In this document: piece by piece, positions 50,325 to 62,304 of the stretch | Layout of the letters: each line of letters opens with the position of its first letter | Position numbering within the stretch: the stretch's first letter is position 1 | Source: Phytophthora colocasiae | Lineage: Eukaryota; Oomycota; Peronosporomycetes; Peronosporales; Peronosporaceae | Direction: 5' to 3' | Assembly (NCBI GenBank): GCA_018806915.1 | Contig: JAGKQI010000085.1 | Span: 682,001-746,000, forward strand | DNA: 64,000 bases | Position numbers and translations under genes: made by a program | Notes under the pieces: model-generated | Databases searched by the model: none | The model's input: only the letters and a program-made list of their open reading frames with translations | Told to the model about the DNA's origin: nothing

Positions 50325-52446
50325 CTATACTGAGTGGCCGGATTCGGCTTTCAGGGGTTTTATCCTGAGCTTGGCCCTTAGTTCTCTGAACTGGTGCTTG
50401 TCTAAAGCTTCAGTGAAGATGTCAGCTATCATCTCTTTCGTATTGCAGTAGATGACGTTGAATTCATGCCTCTCAACATTTTCTTGCACAAAACAGTATC
50501 GTACGTGTATATGCTTTGATCGTCCGTGAAGTTCGGGATTGTAGCAGATTTTGATGCAGCTTTGGTTGTCCTCATATATAGTATTAGCCTGCGTTGTAGC
50601 AAAGCCAAGTTCTTCGAGGAGAAGTTTGAGGAAATCATCTCTTGCATGCAGTGACACAGGGCGATTTATTCTGTCTCTGTAGTTGAGAGAACCACAGTGT
50701 GGTGCTTCCGGGAGAGCCATGAGATTGGACTGCTTGCGAGCGTAGTCACATATCCACCGACGGAGCGTCTCGTGTCGGGGCAGTTAGCATAGTCAGAGTC
50801 ACTGTAGGCAAGTAGCTTGTCGGCTAGGTTCTCCGAGGTAACGTCGGACGAGCCTCCCAGAAGGAGACCGTATTCTTTCGTTCCTGATAGATACTTCAGC
50901 CAACGAATGACTGCTTTCCAATGTTCCATGCCTGGATTGGCTAGGAACTGACTGACCTCGCGGATGTAGAATGCCATGTCGGGTCGTGTACCAACCATTA
51001 GATACATGACACTGCCTACTGCTTGGCGATACGGAATAGATTTCATCGCATCTTTCTCTTGCTCACTGCTAGGTTGACTGCTTACGGAGAGTTTAGCGTT
51101 CCGTTCTACTGGTGTTGCAATAGGGTACGGAATGTAGTCGCTAAAGCGGTCGATGACCTTCGTAGCGTACTTGTGTTGGTGGATAAACATCGTTCGGTTC
51201 TTTCGGTCACGTTGAATATACCAGCCGTGTAAGTACTTCACCTCCCCTAAATCAGACATGGAGAATCGTTTTTTTCAGGGCTGATTTCAGCTCACTGACG
51301 AGTGCTGGTGTAGGCGCAATGATCAGTAAGTCGTCAACGTAAACTGCAATATAACAAGTGACGTTGTCAACAGTGCGTCGAAAGACACATCGATCTTTAA
51401 TGAGTTTCAGAAACCCAAGGCTCTCTAAAAAGGCGGACAAGGTTTGGTACCAGACACGGGGTGCTTGTTTTAACCCGTATAAGCTCTTAAGAAGTTTGCA
51501 CACTAGATGCTCCTTGCCCGGGATTTTGAAACCTTCCGGTTGAGCCATGTATATCTCTTCTTCCAAATAGCCATTAAGGAATGCTGTTTTGACATCCATT
51601 TGGTGGACTTCAAGGTCGAGAAGAGCTGCAATAGTAAGCAGTAGTCTGAGTACCTCCATCCCCTGATGACAGGTGAGAAAATCTCATTGTAGTCGATGTC
51701 AAATTCCTGTAGGAACCCTTTGAACACCAGACGCGCCTTAAAGCGGTCAATTTCGCCAGTGCCGGTATACTTCACTACGAAGACCCATCGGCTACTCAAG
51801 ATCTTCCTCCTTTTAGGAGGGGTTACCAACACCCAAGTGTTATTGTACATGAGGGACTTGTATTCCGATTTAGCTGCTGAATGCCACTGGTTAGCGTGGG
51901 AAGGCTTCATTGCTTCCCGATACGTAGTGTCGGGAAGGGTGCGGTGGTAACACCCATTGCACCTCTGTGTTCGTGGCGGAGCACAGTGTGACAACCCTAA
52001 GGGTGAAGGAGCCCCCCGTTGTACTCCAAAGTTACAATGATAGCCGTATTTCAGGCTCTGACACACACCGAATAGCTAGTAATGTGTACAGTAAATGCTG
52101 ACGTTGCTCCTGTTCGTGGCTGTCTTCCTCAGAGTTGAGGGTTACGTCACAGGCTTCCTCAGTGTTGAGTCGTGCGTTAGTGGATTCCGCAGTGAGGCGG
52201 GGTCGCTTAGGAGCTGAAGTGTGCGGAGGATCAGAGTCCGTCTCCGTTCTAAATGAGTAATGAATGGCTGTTCGATCAATAACCTCCCTCAAAGAGGGTA
52301 GTACCCGTTTGTTGGCTGTGCTTGGTACGGTTCCCGTTGCAGGACCTGAAGTGGGTAATGGTGTCGTCACTGGTTCTGACTCAGGCTCCGATTCATACTC
52401 TTGTGGTGGCAGAACAGCTGGTGCAGGTGACGCAGGTACAGGTACA
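50325..52446 (-). pseudogene. Copia element H pol fragment
   Basis: This is a decayed Ty1/Copia RT and RNase H on the minus strand, spread over at least four frames. It has an acidic linker (about 52100-52440), RT start (SRWVFVVKYTGTGEIDRFKA), QMDVKTAFLNGYLEEEIYM, SLYGLKQAPRVWYQ, YVDDLLI (about 51320-51345), then YRQAVGSVMYLMVGTRPD and RNase H (DSDYANCPDTRRSVGGYV; DNQSCIKI) ending at 50325. Frameshifts lie near 52050, 51660, 51255 and 50715. Gag, protease and integrase are absent; the 5' side is cut at 52447 by an LTR fragment. Confidence 0.93.
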
Positions 52447-52529
52447 GTGTAACGGGGTTACACGGCATGGCTACATTAGTGTGGCAGACATAGGCCGGAG
52501 GCACAAGTCACATATCTGTGTACGACACA
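52447..52529 (+). repeat. Truncated Gypsy LTR (C/D/E superfamily)
   Basis: TGTAACGGGGTTACAC is the same terminus as the LTRs of C and E, here in plus orientation. The match to those families does not extend far. The LTR is cut at 52530 by the end of another LTR. Confidence 0.6.
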
Positions 52530-53142
52530 TGTCGCGAAGTCGGTGCAACTTTTACCGCGGTGCAGGGGCGTACAGTGAACCTGGAAGTGTGACTACCGGT
52601 AGTGATACCAGAGTCGCACAGCAAGGTGGGCGTGTGTTACCTTGTGCTGTCCTCGTAGGTTCGTTGTCTTGGTAATGAGACCCTCGCCGGGGTCGTGAGA
52701 GTTTGTGTGAGAGTGAGGGTTCCTTGCGTAGACCGTCGGATGTCCTTCTGGTCCTCACAGGAGCGCTTGAGAGTCAAACGTTTTCCGGTGAACACTTGTG
52801 TACACCAGAGATTTCTGAAGTCAGAAGAGAGATTAATACAAAGGGAAGTCCAGTAATTAGACTTCCGAGATAACCGCAATATAGAGTTCCGATATACAAA
52901 TATGTAGCTGCTCCTATTCTTTCCTGGCCCTTGAGCAGTGGGCTAGTTCTCCAGGTCAACTAGGGAATGTTCACCAGACACCTGGTCTGTCTGGTAATCC
53001 CGTAACTTCGCGCACCACCCTCTAATATATAGAGGGAAAATAAACCAATACACTATCAGTTATATAACAGTCTACCGAGCGTCTTGAGAGCGACTGTCTA
53101 GCTCCCAAAACCTGTCCAAACGTACAATATGAAATGGGCTAC
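52530..53142 (-). repeat. LTR K: 613-bp inverted copy of the B LTR end
   Basis: This is the reverse complement of 54369-54981 with only a few substitutions by eye. It is the last 613 bp of an LTR in minus orientation, ending TTCGCGACA at 52530. No primer binding site follows, so it is a 3' or solo LTR. Beyond 53142 it has a different, unmatched U3. Confidence 0.9.
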
Positions 53143-53485
53143 CTGACACGTTGCTAATTTGATTTTTCGAGTGGATATGGACGTTACGCTGTGATGTGAT
53201 TGGACATATACTGGATTGTGGGAGAAAGGGAGATGTGGGACGAGGTTATGTCCCGTGCGACAATGATGGATCTGTGGAAGAAAACTACTATATATATTAA
53301 CCTTCACCTGTACTGCAAAGGGGCCCAAGAGATCAGAAGTGTTCCTCGGAAAAGTGCACAAACTCCGAGAGACAACAACACTCAGTCTGATCGCCGGACT
53401 TTCCCCGACGATGAGTGCCTAAAGGTTGGCAGAAAGTCTCTCAGAAGAATGTATCTCTGAGAGACCTCATCCCGTTGCCGTCCTG
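53143..53485. other. Spacer between inverted LTRs, probable U3 of LTR K
   Basis: No coding sequence is seen. It joins the conserved part of LTR K to the start of the B LTR and probably holds the rest of K's U3 region. Confidence 0.4.
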
Positions 53486-54981
53486 TGTGACGATGATGGT
53501 TCAAGGAATACAGTTATACCCACAAGATACCAAGTATCGCGCACCGGACGTAGCGCACCCCGCGCATATCCCAACTGGACTTCGTGCGTTGTAGCATACG
53601 TGCTCCGCACCCTAAAAACACTCATGGATTTCTGGTATCACGCTTGGAAAGACTGATATCACACCATGAAGTCTGACACACCATGAAGTCTGACGTACAT
53701 GAGTCCGACGTACATGATTCTGGTGAACAAGTCTGATGTGTCCGGCTTATACAAGCAATATTCCAGACATCACCAGTTTCCGATGAACAGACTCCGACGT
53801 ACAAGACTCCGATGATCAGACCCAACTGTCACGACTCTGGTATTACGACTCTGATGTACATGATTCCGGAGCACATGGTTCCGATGAACATGTCTCCGAT
53901 GCACATGATTCCAGACCCTGACGAACAGGATACCAGACTCTGACACTCTGAAGTCCACCCCATACTGAAACCAAGTGTACCCAACACGACCTCACGCAAT
54001 CAAGTGAAACGCAACCCACTCATCCCTGTAATGACATCATTAAGTGTCGACTCAACAAGATCCGCTGTACCGACTACCATAGTGAGCCCAAGTGAAGATT
54101 CCTGAGTTATACTGAGACCAAGTGTATATGAGAATATGGAAGATAGAAGACAGAGAGATACGAGATATGTAACCAGAGTTCAATTTATCTTGTCACGAAC
54201 AAGTCTATCTGCCTGCTGCTTCTTGTAAGTATTAGGCCACGACAAAGCTTTGAGTCGTGTGATCTCTCACCTATCAAGCCCCTTTAGGTGGAGATCAGCG
54301 TAACGCAGAGACCTGAGAGGACCCACCTATTCCATTTACTAGTTGGGTCGTTTGTTTTGTCTCTAGCGGTAGCCCATTTCATATTGTACGTTTGGACAGG
54401 TTTTGGGAGCTAGACAGTCGCTCTCAAGACGCTCGGTAGACTGTTATATAACTGATAGTGTATTGGTTTATTTTTCCTCTATATATTAGAGGGTGGTGCG
54501 CGAAGTTACGGGATTACCAGACAGACCAGGTGTCTGGTGAACATTCCCTAGTTGACCTGGAGAACTAGCCCACTGCTCAAGGGCCAGGAAAGAATAGGAG
54601 CAGCTACATATTTGTATATCGGAACTCTATATTGCGGTTATCTCGGAAGTCTAATTACTGGACTTCCCTTTGTATTAATCTCTCTTCTGACTTCAGAAAT
54701 CTCTGGTGTACACAAGTGTTCACCGGAAAACGTTTGACTCTCAAGCGCTCCTGTGAGGACCAGAAGGACATCCGACGGTCTACGCAAGGAACCCTCACTC
54801 TCACACAAACTCTCACGACCCCGGCGAGGGTCTCATTACCAAGCCAACGAACCAACGAGGACAGCACAAGGTAACACACGCCCACCTTGCTGTGCGACTC
54901 TGGTATTACTACCAGTAGTCACACTTCCAGGTTCACTGTACGCCCCTGCACCGCGGTAAAAGTTGCACCGACTTCGCGACA
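53486..54981 (+). repeat. 5' LTR of element B
   Basis: The end (54981, GCGACA followed by AC and the primer binding site) is firm. The start is placed at TGTGACGATGATGG by analogy with the LTR starts of A and J. The length would be 1496 bp. The part 53640-53950 is made of degenerate repeats of about 18-20 bp around CTCCGATGAACATG-like units. Confidence 0.75.
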
Positions 54982-54983
54982 AC

Positions 54984-54999
54984 TGGTGCGCGTTCCCGG
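54984..54999 (+). other. Primer binding site of element B
   Basis: TGGTGCGCGTTCCCGG, one base different from the sites of A and J, two bases after the LTR. Confidence 0.8.
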
Positions 55000-55073
55000 A
55001 TCTTGGTATCGTGATATCACCGGATCTAAGAGAGTTTGAGAAGAGGGTTTCCTGTCAAGCGTCTATATTCAAG

Positions 55074-58000
55074 ATGGCTTCACATGGAACTACGAGAGGA
55101 GGACGTCGGGGACGCGGTGGTCGCAGTATGGCGACACGTCAGTCGAAGCGTCTTCAAGGTCTTCCGCCTGACGAACAACCCGACTTGGATGCTGTTCAGA
55201 AGGCGGCACGCGAGAAGAAGAAGGCTGCACGTGAAAAGGAAGCAGTCGAGGAGGTGAACGTCCCGGAACCGGCGGTCGAAGACCAGCCTGCTGCGGAGCC
55301 TGAAGCCCAAGAGACACCCGATGTGTCTGGCGAACAAGGTTCTGAGGAAGGTCCGTCCGAAGCTGAAGCTTCTGGTGACGAGGTGGCCACTGCCCGTGAG
55401 GGTGGTGATGAGGCGTCTGAGGGAGGCGCCGACGTGGTTGAGTCCCCGGAGGTCATTGACTTGTGTTCTGAGTCGACGGCTTCTGGGAAGTCCGTGGGAG
55501 AAGTGAAGACGGAACCCGGACTGGTTGATGAATGTGTCTCGAAGACCCCAAAGTCTGAAGACACTCCGATGTCCGATGACATGCTGATGAAGTCCGAAGA
55601 TTCTCTGAAGACACCGTCTGATGGGTCTGGGAGAGCTGAGTCGCTGGATGGAGAACGTGCTCTGAAGTACGTACGCCGTGAGCTCCGCCGCTGGAGGAAC
55701 ATGGACGCTGGAAGAATTGTTCCGCCAAACGTCGAATACGCCTGGCGAACAGCGAAGCCTGACGCAAATGTCTTTCAGAAGGCTGCGGCAGCGACGGGCG
55801 ACTACATCAAGTGGCGGTGTTCTTCAGTATTTTCAGAAGACATGTGGATATCGGAGTTCTGCTTGAGGCGCCATAGTTTTGGCCGAGTCCAAGACTTGTC
55901 GTACGTCGAGATCTCGATGAGTACTCTGACAGCACCCGAGTGCGTCGCTGTCCTTCAGATGATGCTGTATGAAGCAGGATTTGAGTTCCAGAACCTGCTA
56001 CCGAGGTGGTCTCAGACCCAAGCGTCTGCTATCTTCGGACCTCAAGTGCGCAGTGTGGCGACGGAGCTTCAGAGCCGACTTGCTGAAGAACTGGTTGAGT
56101 GGGCCACTGTGACCGCCAGGTCACAGGTCAATCGACTCCCAGAAGACACAAAAGCAGGCAACGAAGCACGTCAAGGCGAAGCTGATGGTTTATTACGCGA
56201 TGGGAAGGCTGACCTACAAGGACGACAGCTGATTATGAGACTCCGGGTGACCGGACTCAGAGTCACACATAGTTCCGACGGGTCCAGCAGTGGAGAACCG
56301 CCGCAGTCCAAGCGCCTGCAACATGGTCCGCCACGCCCACAAGTCTCGTCGACACCATCTGCACTGTCGACGCCGTCGCTGAGCTCGCTGCCGGTATACG
56401 AGAGTCACTCTGATAGCACTCGCTTGGAGTCTGGTGTACCAATGTCGGAAGATCGAGGTAGCTCTCTGACGACTGACGCGCCTGTGCCAAGTGTCATTGG
56501 GACCTCGCGTACGTCTGACGACCACTCGTCGGGACTCCAGACCTCTCGTGGAAGCTCCACAGACTCGTCGCTGATGTCCATGAGTCGAGGGGCGTCTGCA
56601 CATATGCCGTTGTCTATCGGAGGTCTGGCGATGATCGCCCAAGGTGCTGAAGCCGGAGGAATACTCGCCGGAGAGTCTATGGGAATCCACGTGACACGAA
56701 CACTGATGCCGGTGAAGTCGGAGCCCGAAAACTTCGAGATGTTGGAAGAGAAGCCGGAGTTTCCAGAAGTGAAGTCCGAGAGACAGTTGTCTACCAGAGA
56801 TTCTGTTCACCGGACGCCGGACGCTCCATCATCATCCGTCTCGAGTCGTGGGAGAAGTCACCAGAGCAGACATCAGAGTCTGAAGAGCGAGGATCACCAG
56901 AAAGTGTCTTCCAGACGCTTGAGTTCCGTTGCGTCAGGCCACACACGGAGTTCTCAGAGATTAGGCCCAGCGCAGATCGAATTGAACGCTATGCGGCAGC
57001 AACAGGAATGGCAGCGTCGAATGGAACAGGAGCAGAAGGAATTTCTGGCCAGAGAACGTCTGGAATCCATGGAACGTGAACGTCGGCGTGAACAGCGAGA
57101 ACTTGATACGCGCCAGCAGATCCAGACACTTACCGACCGACTACTTGAGTCTGAGAGCGCCAGACCGGAAGCCCAGAGACGCGCGGATGACTTGGAAGAA
57201 CGTCGGAGTCAAGCGTCAGAGTCCAAGCTCAAGTACCATTCGAAATCGTCTGAGAGACAGGTGTCCGACGTACAAGTTTCTGGCGAACAGTTTTCTGACG
57301 TACAGCGTCTGGAGACCGAGTTTGCAGATCGCTGGAAACAACGGGAAGCCGAGGCCGAAGCCGAACGTGCGCGTTGGGCAGACGAGCTGAAACGTGACTG
57401 GATTTCGCAAATGGAGACCTTACGACAGCGGGTGCACGACGTGGAGTCGGACCGCGACAGGGAACGGGAAAGTTCCCAGAACATGCAGCGTTTCCAGGCC
57501 GCAGAATTGAGGAACCTGCGTGCAACATTGTCCCAAGTTCAAGGGGTCGCCCACCCTGAAGTAGCAACTTCAAGTCGGATCTCCGGTGAACATGACCCTA
57601 AACCGGCAACCGGACTTCTGGTGAACAGTCGGGATACGGAGGATTGCACACCGGGGGTTAGGGGATCAGAAGGAGTCGCCGGTAGGGGTAGGATTACGCC
57701 CATTAAAACGACGGAGGCCTTCCATACGCCTCTTTCCCTACGGAGAACGACCGACACCAAGCGCGCGAAGGCTGGAAGGCATGGCGCGGCCACCGCGGCC
57801 GTTACGACGACCCAGACGGCTCAAGCGGCTCCCCTGACCGAGGTCAAGACTGAAGGAAGGCGCCCAGCGACTCCCAGGCGCGAAGGACACCGGACACCAA
57901 GCGAACGACGCTCTGAAGATGGCCGGGACGCTCCTCGAAGGCCTGGAAGACGCAGGAATGAGCCAGACCCGGGTGGAAGCTCAAGTGACTCAAGCTCGGA

Positions 58001-59285
58001 CTCCAGTAATTCGTCGTCTGATGACTTGGATCCTCCGGAGGTTGTAAACCTGACTTCTGCGTCCCAGGGACAAGCTGGAGCGACCTTGTTGACTATGAGG
58101 CCCTTCATAAACTCCAGTATCATCGGAGAATTTGATCCCCGAGCAACATTACGAGAACGTGTCCACTGGTGGGAGCGCTTTGTGAACATGGCATCTCAGG
58201 GAGCATGGACGAACAAGACCCGCATTCAAGAGCTCAAGCTGAAGCTCCCGGTGTCTGCCAGAGATTGGTTTAACCAACTCCCGAAGAGTGTTTCCCGTGA
58301 CTGGAAGGAGTTATCATCGGAGTTCCGCAGGCGCTATTGTAAAGCTCGGTCATCATACTCCGAGAGATACTTCACGATGGAAATGAAGAGTTCCGAGACT
58401 CCGTTGGACTTCTTCTATCGCCTGAACTCGGCCGCCGGAAAAGCTGAGGTGAACTTCAGAAAATCCTCCAGACGCCTGGAGAAACACGTTCTGAGGTACA
58501 TCACCAAGCTGAAGGACGAGCGTCTGAAGATTGCGTTACAAGGCAGAAAATTCAGGAGTATCTCGGACTTGGAATATGCTCTGCAACAGGACGAAGATGT
58601 CTGGCGAACTGCCGATCAGGATACTACGACCACCAGACATCGGGACTTCCGAGCGGACAATCTCCCACGCGGCCAGTTTAAGCCAAAGCGTATGGGGAAG
58701 ACTTACGTCGCCCGAGAAGCAGACTCAGATGACTTGGAAGATGAAGACGCTGACGCCCGAACTCAAGAGAAGGACGCCAGAACCTCGGCGTCAGAGTATA
58801 ACCGAGAAACGTCTGGTGTACAATCTTCGTCTGGTATACAACCTGCTTCTCAGGCGCCTGGTGGTGCTGATTGGACTCAGACTCTGACAAACGAAGTTTA
58901 TCGGGTCATGGACAACATGGGATGAAGACCGCCGCCCCAGTCTCCCAGAGGATCATCAGGCCAAGATTTCCAGCATACACGTCGGGATAACCCTGACTAC
59001 TGGAACAAGTTCTGCGAGAAGTGTCGCCGCTCGGGTCATTCAGAAGAGAACTGCTGGAGAGACATTGTCTGTGACAGCTGTCAGAAGGGTCACCCGAGCA
59101 GGATGTGCCGAGTACCGCCGTGTGAGGTTTGCGGAAAGGTGCACTCTGGGAGACCATGCGAAGACATCAAGACTCTGGAATCCCTCAAGAAACTAGCCCG
59201 TCAAGGTACACTGAAGGACCTGCCGGATCACCTACTGGAGAGACTCCTGGGTGACGAGGCTGACTCTGGGAAACAGTTAAACTAG
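55074..59285 (+). pseudogene. gag: Element B Gag (one nonsense codon)
   Basis: The ATG at 55074 (MASHGTTRGGRRG) is preferred over the longer open frame from 54963, because the latter runs through the primer binding region. The layout follows A's Gag: acidic N-terminus, folded-looking segment, Ser-rich part, a long Glu/Arg-rich coiled coil (about 57000-57520), the Retrotrans_gag core (VHWWERFVNMASQGAW, RRRYCKARSSYSERYF, about 58130-58420). A TGA at 58923-58925 stands where A has Trp (TGG). After it, in the same frame, come the three zinc knuckles (CEKCRRSGHSEENC, CDSCQKGHPSRMC, CEVCGKVHSGRPC) and TAG at 59283. Confidence 0.92.
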
Positions 59286-59321
59286 CAAGCCCGTCGGATG
59301 GGGATCCGAAACGCGCCGGGC
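59276..59321 (+). promoter_or_regulatory. Probable -1 frameshift signal, element B gag-pol
   Basis: G TTA AAC (59276-59282) directly precedes the gag TAG; this heptamer is used by an arterivirus. The 6-nt spacer is followed by GCCCG (59289-59293) pairing with CGGGC (59317-59321), and inside it TCGGAT (59294-59299) pairing with ATCCGA (59304-59309) around GGGG. Two inner pairs co-vary with element A. Confidence 0.75.
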
Positions 59322-62304
59322 AAGGCACCCCCCCCAGAGTTATGTGTTCTAGTGTACGTAGGACCGGAGCTGAAAACAACCCAACCTAAAAATCAACATT
59401 GCATGACCGCTTTAGCTCAAGAATCAGCCATGTCTTCAGAAACTCCGCGTCTGAGAGACAGTTCATCGGACTTTCCGAGAGACTGTTCACCGGACTTTCC
59501 GAGAGACAATGAACCGCCTCCGGACGACACAATCCAGTTTCGTCTGAAAGACGGAGAATGTTATGGCTGGTGGGAGGATCACTACCCTGATCTCGCAAAG
59601 CGTGATGTGGTTATGGTGCATGGCGCTGTCAATGATCATCGGACCAAGATTCTCCTGGACACCGGTGCGACTATCAACATCCTGAGTTACGACTTTGCGC
59701 GTAAGCTCGGACTCAGGCTCAAGTCACACAAACAAACAAGAGTGTCTGGGATGGGAGGTGTTCCGACGTACATTGGTGCCAGTGCTGAGATCAAGCTGAC
59801 TCTCGGACCGAGAGTGGTTTACATTGTTGATGTCTGGGTTGCGAATATCGGCGAAGATATTAACGTGCTATTAGGAATGGGATTCATGTTCGCCGCTGGT
59901 CTGAGGATCAGCGTTCGTGAGGGATTGGTATCTATGCCAGACGAAGTCGTGGTGATGATGTGCAGCTGGGAGCCTGGTGATCATATCGGCAGGAACAGGT
60001 CCATCAGACCAAGTGAAGCTGTACTCCAGAGGCCGGGTGAAGAATTTGTTGTTCGCATATAGACTATGGTCCGACGAACCCACAACGAGAAGTCGTGTGG
60101 GCGGGACGTGGAGATCGTTGGGTGACTCAACTGATTTATGCAGCCCGGTCATGGCCTGTAGCGGTGCGCGTGGTGAACATCTCAGACAAGAATACTTGGG
60201 TGAATGAATTTTCGGATGTTGCAAGGATTGTGGAGTATGGATTTTTCCCACGACATGGTCGCTTTGTACGGCCAGGCTCTGCAGCCTACCGTGACTGGGA
60301 AGTTTTGATTCTGGAGAACACTCCGTCACCAGAGACGAAGAAACGTCTGAAGGCCGAAGCTGACTTGGAGGATCTGATACCTCAACCTCCGTGTGTGGAT
60401 CACCCGGTATACCCGTGGCCAACTGAGATTTTACAGCGCCCGAGGCTGGACAATGCTCGAGTACAGTTCGTGAGGCCTACTTCGGTCCCACGAACAAAAC
60501 GAGTTCGTTTCGCTTTGGATGTGGCTACGCAGACAGATGAATGGGTGGATGTCGGAGAAGAGGAGACCCGAGATACCGCTGTGGATACCGGAGATCTGGG
60601 ATTGTCATCAGAGAAAACGACTCCGAAAAACTCCGGAACCACGTCTGGAATTCCGAGTAACATGGTCGAGGATGAAGTTACCCTGAGTGTTTCTGGTGAA
60701 CTGTCCATGGGAGATGAGGATCCGACAGACTGTTCATGGGACATCCCAATCCAGAGTATGCCAGGCACCCCTGTGGAAAAGCTCCGAGCTGAGTACGAGC
60801 GGTGCATGCGAGTCACGAATGAGGAATTGGATCTGGAACCCGGTGTCTATATACGGGAAGGAACAGAGCTACTCTCTCAATTACGTGACCAACTGGTTAT
60901 GCTACCTGAACTGGAAGATTTGACTCCTGAATGCGACATCGATAAGGCTGACGTCGGAGTACCCGGGAAAACAACGCCGGAAATGGAGCAGAAACTCAGG
61001 GATAGCTTAAAGTATCACCGGAAAATCTTTCTGGGAGATGGCAATGCCGCACCTGCCCCGGCAAGGGGCGTGGTCTGTGACTTGGACGTGGGAGACGCTA
61101 AACCTGTTGCCCAACGTCCGAGGTCCGTTGCCCCTCACCTGATGATCAAGGTATACGAACTTCTGAAGAAGCTCTTGGAGACCGGACTCATCGAGTATTC
61201 GACTTCACCCTGGGCATCACCAATAGTGATTGTTCTCAAGAAAAATGGTGTGGATATACGCATGTGCATTGATTATCGAGTGGTGAATGGTTTCATCCAG
61301 TTGTCGCGTTATCCGTTGCCTCTGATAGACGATCTGTTGTTTGGTTTTGAGGCAGCACTGTGGTTTATGAGTCTGGATATGGCGAGTGGATTTTGGGCTA
61401 TTCGAATGACGGAGCGTGCAAGGCTGATCTCAGCGTTCATCTGCCCATTTGGACACTTCCAGTGGGTAAGAATGCCTTTCGGCCTGAAGAACGCCCCTCT
61501 GGTGTACCAGGCTATGCTGGATAACTGCCTGTGGGGGTTTGTGCGATTGTCACCTGAAGAAGAGGCCGACGTTGATCCTGATGTGTTAGAATTCCTGAAG
61601 TTGGAACCCCAGAACTCTGACGTACATGGTCTGATGTCTGGTGAACAACTTCAGAACTCTGATGAACACCCGCCAGGGGTTCCGGTGCTCACCGACCAAA
61701 TGACTGTCTTTCAGAGGAACATCCCAGTCCCGTCCTTCATGGGGCCGGTACTCGGTCGAAGTTCCTACATTGACGACATTGCTCATGGGGCGCCCACCTG
61801 GGATCAACTTTGTGAAGACCTGAACGCCTTGCTCTTTAGACTCAGATACTGGAATATTTCTGTGAGCCTGCCCAAGAGCGAGTTCGGGAAGCTGACGATT
61901 CCTTATCTGTCACATGAGATCAGTGCTGAAGGACTGAGAGCCACGCCGAAGATCGTCAAGGGAGTGGAGGAATTGCCGTTCCCGTCGACACTCAAGGGAG
62001 TACAGAGTTTCATGGGAAGTCTGAATTACTACAACAAGTTTATCGAAGACTTACCGGTGTGCTCTACGAGTTGTCCGATGAACAGATTCGCGCTGGTCGA
62101 GATTTGGCTCGAGCGAAAGAAGCCTTTGAGATCCTGAAGCGCAATATTGTCTCGACACCGCTCCTCAGACACCCAGATCGCACCAGACCCTTCGTTATTA
62201 TACCTCATGCGAACCCGTGGGCTGCTTCAGCCGTCTTGGGACAGGAGTACGATGGAGTGATACACCCCGTACGGTTCACTGGACGCGTGCTGAATGAGGC
62301 AGAA
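59282..62304 (+). pseudogene. pol: Element B Pol, truncated
   Basis: After the frameshift signal the pol frame is broken by what looks like one extra C in a C8 run (59328-59335; A has C6 at the equivalent place). Protease follows (ILLDTGATINI; DINVLLGMGF). A frameshift near 60060 lies in VVRI before YGPTNPQREVVW. RT is close to A's, including the extra segment before the YIDD box (61762-61783). A small deletion and shift lies near 62055. The RT-linked RNase H starts with the altered IIPHANPWAAS and stops at GRVLNEAE, where J inserts. The second RNase H, integrase and chromodomain are not in the window. Confidence 0.93.

Larger units (their letters stand above)
53486..62304 (+). mobile_element. 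Gypsy element B (decayed, cut by J)
   Basis: This is a plus-strand Ty3/Gypsy element of the same clade as A. It has a long LTR, the same type of primer binding site, a large Gag with three zinc knuckles, a -1 phase pol and the same altered RT-linked RNase H. It carries a nonsense codon in gag and several frameshifts in pol. It ends abruptly where the J LTR inserts. The remainder would lie beyond the window. Confidence 0.9.

Noticed and set aside
53640..53950. A minisatellite in the B LTR
   Set aside because: The roughly 18-20 bp units are too degenerate in length and sequence to call a true array; they are noted only as part of the LTR.
59283..59300. Stop-codon readthrough from gag into pol in element B, since the two frames agree after 59298
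   Set aside because: The agreement depends on a C8 run with apparently one extra C. The closely related element A has pol in the -1 frame with the same stem, so -1 frameshifting plus a later indel explains it better.
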